Assembly (NCBI GenBank): GCA_017429205.1
Contig: JAFRPH010000062.1
Coordinates: 62,001 to 126,000 of the forward strand
Direction: 5' to 3'
Origin: Bacteroidales bacterium
Lineage (GTDB): Bacteria; Bacteroidota; Bacteroidia; Bacteroidales; UBA932
DNA: 64,000 nt
Both the position numbers and the translations under genes were made by a program. The notes beneath the pieces were generated by a model that was given only the letters and a program-made list of their open reading frames with translations, ran no database searches and was not told the origin of the DNA. Positions 61,395-64,000 of this stretch are shown here, piece by piece (the first letter of the stretch is position 1; every line of letters begins with the position of its first letter).

Positions 61395-62819
61395 TTAATA
61401 CGCTTTTTCGTCCTCGTGCCGCAGGATCTGCCAGACGGTCTGGAGGAAGATGGAGACGTCCAGTTCGACGGACCAATGTTCGATGTACCAGATGTCCTTC
61501 TCCACGCGGTCCTTCATCTCCGAGAGCTCCTTTGTCTCGCCGCGGCAGCCGTTCACCTGCGCCCAGCCGGTGATGCCCGGCTTCGCCAGGTGGCGGATCA
61601 TATAGTCGCCGATGAGCTCGGAGTAGATGTCCGTATGGTGGATCATATGGGGGCGGGGGCCGATGATGGACATGTCCCCCCTGAAGACGTTGATGAACTG
61701 CGGGAGCTCGTCGATGGAGCTCTTCCGGAGGAACTTCCCGAACGGGAACACGCGGGAATCGCCCTTGACGGCCTGCTTGGTGTCCGCGTCGGCGCTCGGG
61801 TGCATCGACCGGAACTTGTAGCACCAGAACTCCTTGCCCTCGTAGCCGGTGCGCTTCTGCTTGAAGAAGACCGGGCCGGGGGAGGAGAGCTTGATGCCGA
61901 TGGCGCAGATGAGCCAGACCAGCGGGAAAAGCGTGACGAGGAACAGGCCGGAGAAGAAGACGTCAGCGCTCCGCTTGACGAACTTTGCGAGCGGCGTGTT
62001 CAGCGGCTCGTCGTGGAGGCTGATGACATTGACACTGCCCAGCTGGGAGATCGTCATCTTGCGCTTGGGGTAGCCTTCCATGCCCGGAACGTACTTGAAG
62101 CGGACCATGTGGTTCTCGCAGGTGGCGACCAGCTTCTGCACATACTCCGTTTCCGTGGCGGGATTCAGCGAGCAGAGGACTTCCTTGATGGCGTCGTGGT
62201 TCGTTTCTATATAAGAGAACGCCTCGTCCGGCGTGCCGAGGTCCGGGACGTCCGCGGGAACGTCGCCGGGCGTTGCCGTGAAGAAGCCCAGGACCTTGTA
62301 GCCGGTGTCGTCCGACTCGGTCATCGCCCGGAAGGCCGACAGCATGTTGGGCTCCGTGCCCACGAGGACGACGGGGTACGTGTTGGCGCCCCGCCGACGG
62401 ATGCGGGCGATGACCCGCCGCATCAGCAGGTGCCAGATGACATAGAGGAAGCCCGTCAGGACCGCTTGTAGAAGGAGGAGCTTTCCCTGGAGAACCAGCT
62501 CGTAGATGATGGCCATCAGCCCGTTGTACAGGATGAAGGTCACGGCGGCGTCCAGGATGGCGCGGTTGGCGATGTTCACGGCGGAGCGGTCGCGCTCGTT
62601 CACTTTGACACCCGCCAGCCAGGCGGTGAGGAGGCAGCTGATCACGAGGAGGAACCAGGAGCCGGTCTGCTCGTACAGGGGAAGGTTCTTTTCGCGCACC
62701 ATCCCGGTCCCGTACAGGAGAAACGCGAGCACGCCGCATTGGATGACGATGTCCCCCAGCAGCGTGGGCAACTTGTAGAACAGGGTTTCCTTGGTGGCGG
62801 TCTTGATGATGCTCAACAT
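61395..62819 (-). CDS. WcaJ-type undecaprenyl-phosphate sugar-1-phosphate transferase
   Basis: A 474-residue polyprenyl-phosphate hexose-1-phosphate transferase that starts repeat-unit assembly. Four N-terminal transmembrane helices (about 15-130) are followed by a nucleotide-binding CoA-like domain (VVLVGTEPNMLSAF). The catalytic bacterial-sugar-transferase domain follows (KRSADVFFSGLFLVTLFPLVW, KLSSPGPVFFKQKRTG, YKFRSMH, RKSSIDELPQFINVFRGDMSIIGPRPH, KPGITGWAQVNG). The frame extends far upstream into rfbA antisense; the ATG at 62819 starts the real protein. Glucose or galactose is the usual sugar; not resolvable here. Confidence 0.93.
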   Translation of the reverse strand: MLSIIKTATKETLFYKLPTLLGDIVIQCGVLAFLLYGTGMVREKNLPLYEQTGSWFLLVISCLLTAWLAGVKVNERDRSAVNIANRAILDAAVTFILYNGLMAIIYELVLQGKLLLLQAVLTGFLYVIWHLLMRRVIARIRRRGANTYPVVLVGTEPNMLSAFRAMTESDDTGYKVLGFFTATPGDVPADVPDLGTPDEAFSYIETNHDAIKEVLCSLNPATETEYVQKLVATCENHMVRFKYVPGMEGYPKRKMTISQLGSVNVISLHDEPLNTPLAKFVKRSADVFFSGLFLVTLFPLVWLICAIGIKLSSPGPVFFKQKRTGYEGKEFWCYKFRSMHPSADADTKQAVKGDSRVFPFGKFLRKSSIDELPQFINVFRGDMSIIGPRPHMIHHTDIYSELIGDYMIRHLAKPGITGWAQVNGCRGETKELSEMKDRVEKDIWYIEHWSVELDVSIFLQTVWQILRHEDEKAY

Positions 62820-62840
62820 AAAAGCGGGTGCTTTGCAAGG

Positions 62841-62848
62841 CAAAGTTA
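62841..62848 (-). promoter_or_regulatory. -7 element of the wcaJ-wecG unit
   Basis: On the minus strand TAACTTTG matches TAnnTTTG. It overlaps a CTTTGC-AAG-GCAAAG inverted repeat (62831-62845) which could be an operator. A CAAA (plus, 62873-62876) stands at 24 bp, longer than the usual spacing. Confidence 0.45.
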
Positions 62849-62859
62849 GCATTTTTTCA

Positions 62860-62867
62860 TATATTTG
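62860..62867 (+). promoter_or_regulatory. -7 element of rfbA
   Basis: TATATTTG matches TAnnTTTG and lies 18 nt before the rfbA ATG. TTTG at 62832-62835 is at 24-bp spacing, longer than normal. It is divergent from the box at 62841-62848. Confidence 0.5.
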
Positions 62868-62885
62868 CTGTCCAAACCAAGCATT

Positions 62886-63752
62886 ATGAAAGGAATCGTT
62901 CTCGCCGGCGGCAGCGGCACCCGCCTCTATCCCATCACCAAGGGAGTCTCGAAGCAGCTCCTGCCCATCTATGACAAGCCGATGATCTACTATCCGGTGT
63001 CCGTGCTGATGATGGCCGGCATCCGGGAGATCCTCATCATCTCCACGCCGCACGACCTGCCGGGCTTCGAGCGCCTCCTCGGCGACGGATCCGACTTCGG
63101 CGTGAAGTTCTCCTATGCGGAGCAACCCTCGCCGGACGGCCTCGCCCAGGCCTTCATCATCGGTCGGGAGTTCATCGGGAGCGACACGGCCTGTATGGTG
63201 CTGGGAGACAACATCTTCCATGGCGCGGGGTTCGAATCGCAACTGAAGCAGGCCGTGGCCGATGCGGAGCGCGGGATGGCGACCGTCTTCGGCTACTGGG
63301 TCTCCGATCCGGAGCGCTACGGCGTCGCGGAGTTCGATGCGGAGGGCAAGTGCATATCCATCGAGGAGAAGCCGGCCCAGCCCAAGTCCAACTATGCCGT
63401 CACCGGCCTGTATTTCTACCCCAACAAGGTGGTCGATGTCGCCGCCGCGGTGAAGCCTTCCGCCCGCGGCGAACTGGAAATCACCTCCGTGAACCAGGCC
63501 TTCCTGGCGGACGGCGAGCTGCTCGTGCAGACGCTCGGACGCGGTTTCGCCTGGCTGGACACCGGTACCCACGAGTCCCTCGCGGAAGCGTCCACCTATA
63601 TCGAAGTCATCGAGAAGCGGCAGGGCCTCAAGATCGCCTGTCTCGAGGAAATCGCCTACCGGAGCGGCTGGATCACGCGGGAAAAACTCCACGAAGTCGC
63701 GTACCCGATGCGCAAGAACCAGTACGGTCAATATTTGCTCGATCTCGCATAG
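62886..63752 (+). CDS. rfbA: Glucose-1-phosphate thymidylyltransferase
   Basis: A 288-residue nucleotidyltransferase that makes dTDP-glucose, the first step of dTDP-rhamnose synthesis. [35 protein letters not shown] is the diagnostic N-terminus (shown here as separate known blocks GGSGTRLYP and [12 protein letters not shown]). [28 protein letters not shown] and [12 protein letters not shown] follow. The frame extends 21 bp upstream into the -7 box, so the ATG at 62886 is used. It stands apart from rfbDCB with its own promoter. Confidence 0.96.
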   Translation: MKGIVLAGGSGTRLYPITKGVSKQLLPIYDKPMIYYPVSVLMMAGIREILIISTPHDLPGFERLLGDGSDFGVKFSYAEQPSPDGLAQAFIIGREFIGSDTACMVLGDNIFHGAGFESQLKQAVADAERGMATVFGYWVSDPERYGVAEFDAEGKCISIEEKPAQPKSNYAVTGLYFYPNKVVDVAAAVKPSARGELEITSVNQAFLADGELLVQTLGRGFAWLDTGTHESLAEASTYIEVIEKRQGLKIACLEEIAYRSGWITREKLHEVAYPMRKNQYGQYLLDLA

Positions 63753-63773
63753 GGGAAATCCGAATTTAATGCG

Positions 63774-63781
63774 TATATTTG
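63774..63781 (+). promoter_or_regulatory. -7 element of the second wza-like gene
   Basis: TATATTTG matches TAnnTTTG, 22 nt after the rfbA stop and 22-34 nt before the candidate ATGs. No clear TTTG -33 box is seen. Confidence 0.5.
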
Positions 63782-63815
63782 CATTCTTGGTACAAGACTA
63801 CAAATGCGCATTTAT

Positions 63816-64000
63816 ATGACTTCTTTCAACAGAATCATCCGGGCTGTCGTCCTTTCCGGGGCGATGGCTCTGCTTTTCTCCTGCTCGACCCCGACGAATA
63901 TCGCTTATATTCAGGACGTAAGGGAGGGGACCGTCCTCACGCCGCCCTCGGCCTCCGCGATCCGGCTCAAGCCGATGGACCAGATTTCCATCATCGTGAG
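63816..64000 (+). CDS. Second Wza-type polysaccharide export lipoprotein (5' part only)
   Basis: The frame runs off the window's right edge after about 61 residues. It has a lipoprotein signal (IIRAVVLSGAMALLFSC), then IAYIQDV and a stretch IRLKPMDQISIIV that matches the poly-export domain of the gene at 40331 (INYLQDV, IQPQDQLSIIV). An in-frame ATG at 63804 would add four residues; either start suits the promoter. It probably opens a further export module with its own kinase beyond the window. Confidence 0.85.
   Translation, partial: MTSFNRIIRAVVLSGAMALLFSCSTPTNIAYIQDVREGTVLTPPSASAIRLKPMDQISIIV

Noticed and set aside
62820..63731. Upstream extension of the WcaJ-type gene by 304 codons
   Set aside because: The extension is the antisense of rfbA; the known family start is at 62819 with a promoter box just upstream.

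Overview
The window reads as chromosome from a high-GC member of the Bacteroidota, most likely Bacteroidales. The signs are a SusC/SusD pair, many lipoprotein signal peptides, promoters of the TAnnTTTG type, starts that mostly lack a Shine-Dalgarno sequence, and a fimbrillin-like domain. Codon use is strongly biased to G/C at third positions in the left part. The exact family cannot be settled by eye; gut or rumen Bacteroidales with high GC would fit. No tRNA, rRNA, insertion sequence, CRISPR array or integrase was recognised, and no stretch longer than about 300 bases lacks a gene.

Region 1 (1-26.3 kb) is a pectin utilisation locus. A LacI-type regulator, cut by the window edge, is transcribed divergently from a run of fourteen same-strand genes with no gap above 70 bp. 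The order is GH28, CE12-CE8 fusion, GH105, PL1-type lyase, SusC, SusD, a large SusE-position surface protein, uxaC, uxaA, a 50-residue small protein, a fimbrillin-like/PL1 fusion, uxaB, an ExuT-type transporter and a second CE8 esterase. Together they de-esterify and cut homogalacturonan and rhamnogalacturonan, import the products and convert galacturonate via tagaturonate and altronate to 2-keto-3-deoxygluconate. Two operator-like inverted repeats 63 bp apart sit in the divergent promoter region. A strong hairpin terminator lies 50 bp past the last gene, inside the 3' end of the convergent GH97 gene.

Region 2 (26.3-40.2 kb) is mixed. It holds GH97 and gdhA on the minus strand, a WYL regulator followed by an S9 peptidase, and recG. 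Next comes a tightly coupled four-gene operon: S24/S26 peptidase, PqqD-like protein, nucleotidyltransferase and ABC exporter. This looks like a peptide-modification and export system of unknown product. Then come pdxA and rnhA on the minus strand.

Region 3 (40.3-64 kb) is an exopolysaccharide/capsule locus. It has wza, wzc with a (GY)8 tail, a PHP tyrosine phosphatase, rfbD-rfbC-rfbB, a Wzx flippase, a UDP-galactopyranose-mutase-like flavoprotein, six glycosyltransferases, a Wzy-like polymerase, two paralogous exported beta-helix proteins and gmhA. A reverse pair follows (WecG/TagA-type transferase and WcaJ-type initiating transferase), then rfbA and the start of a second wza-like lipoprotein gene. 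The flippase-to-glycosyltransferase block (about 46.95-60.1 kb) uses visibly different codons from its surroundings, as expected for a variable serotype-like cassette.
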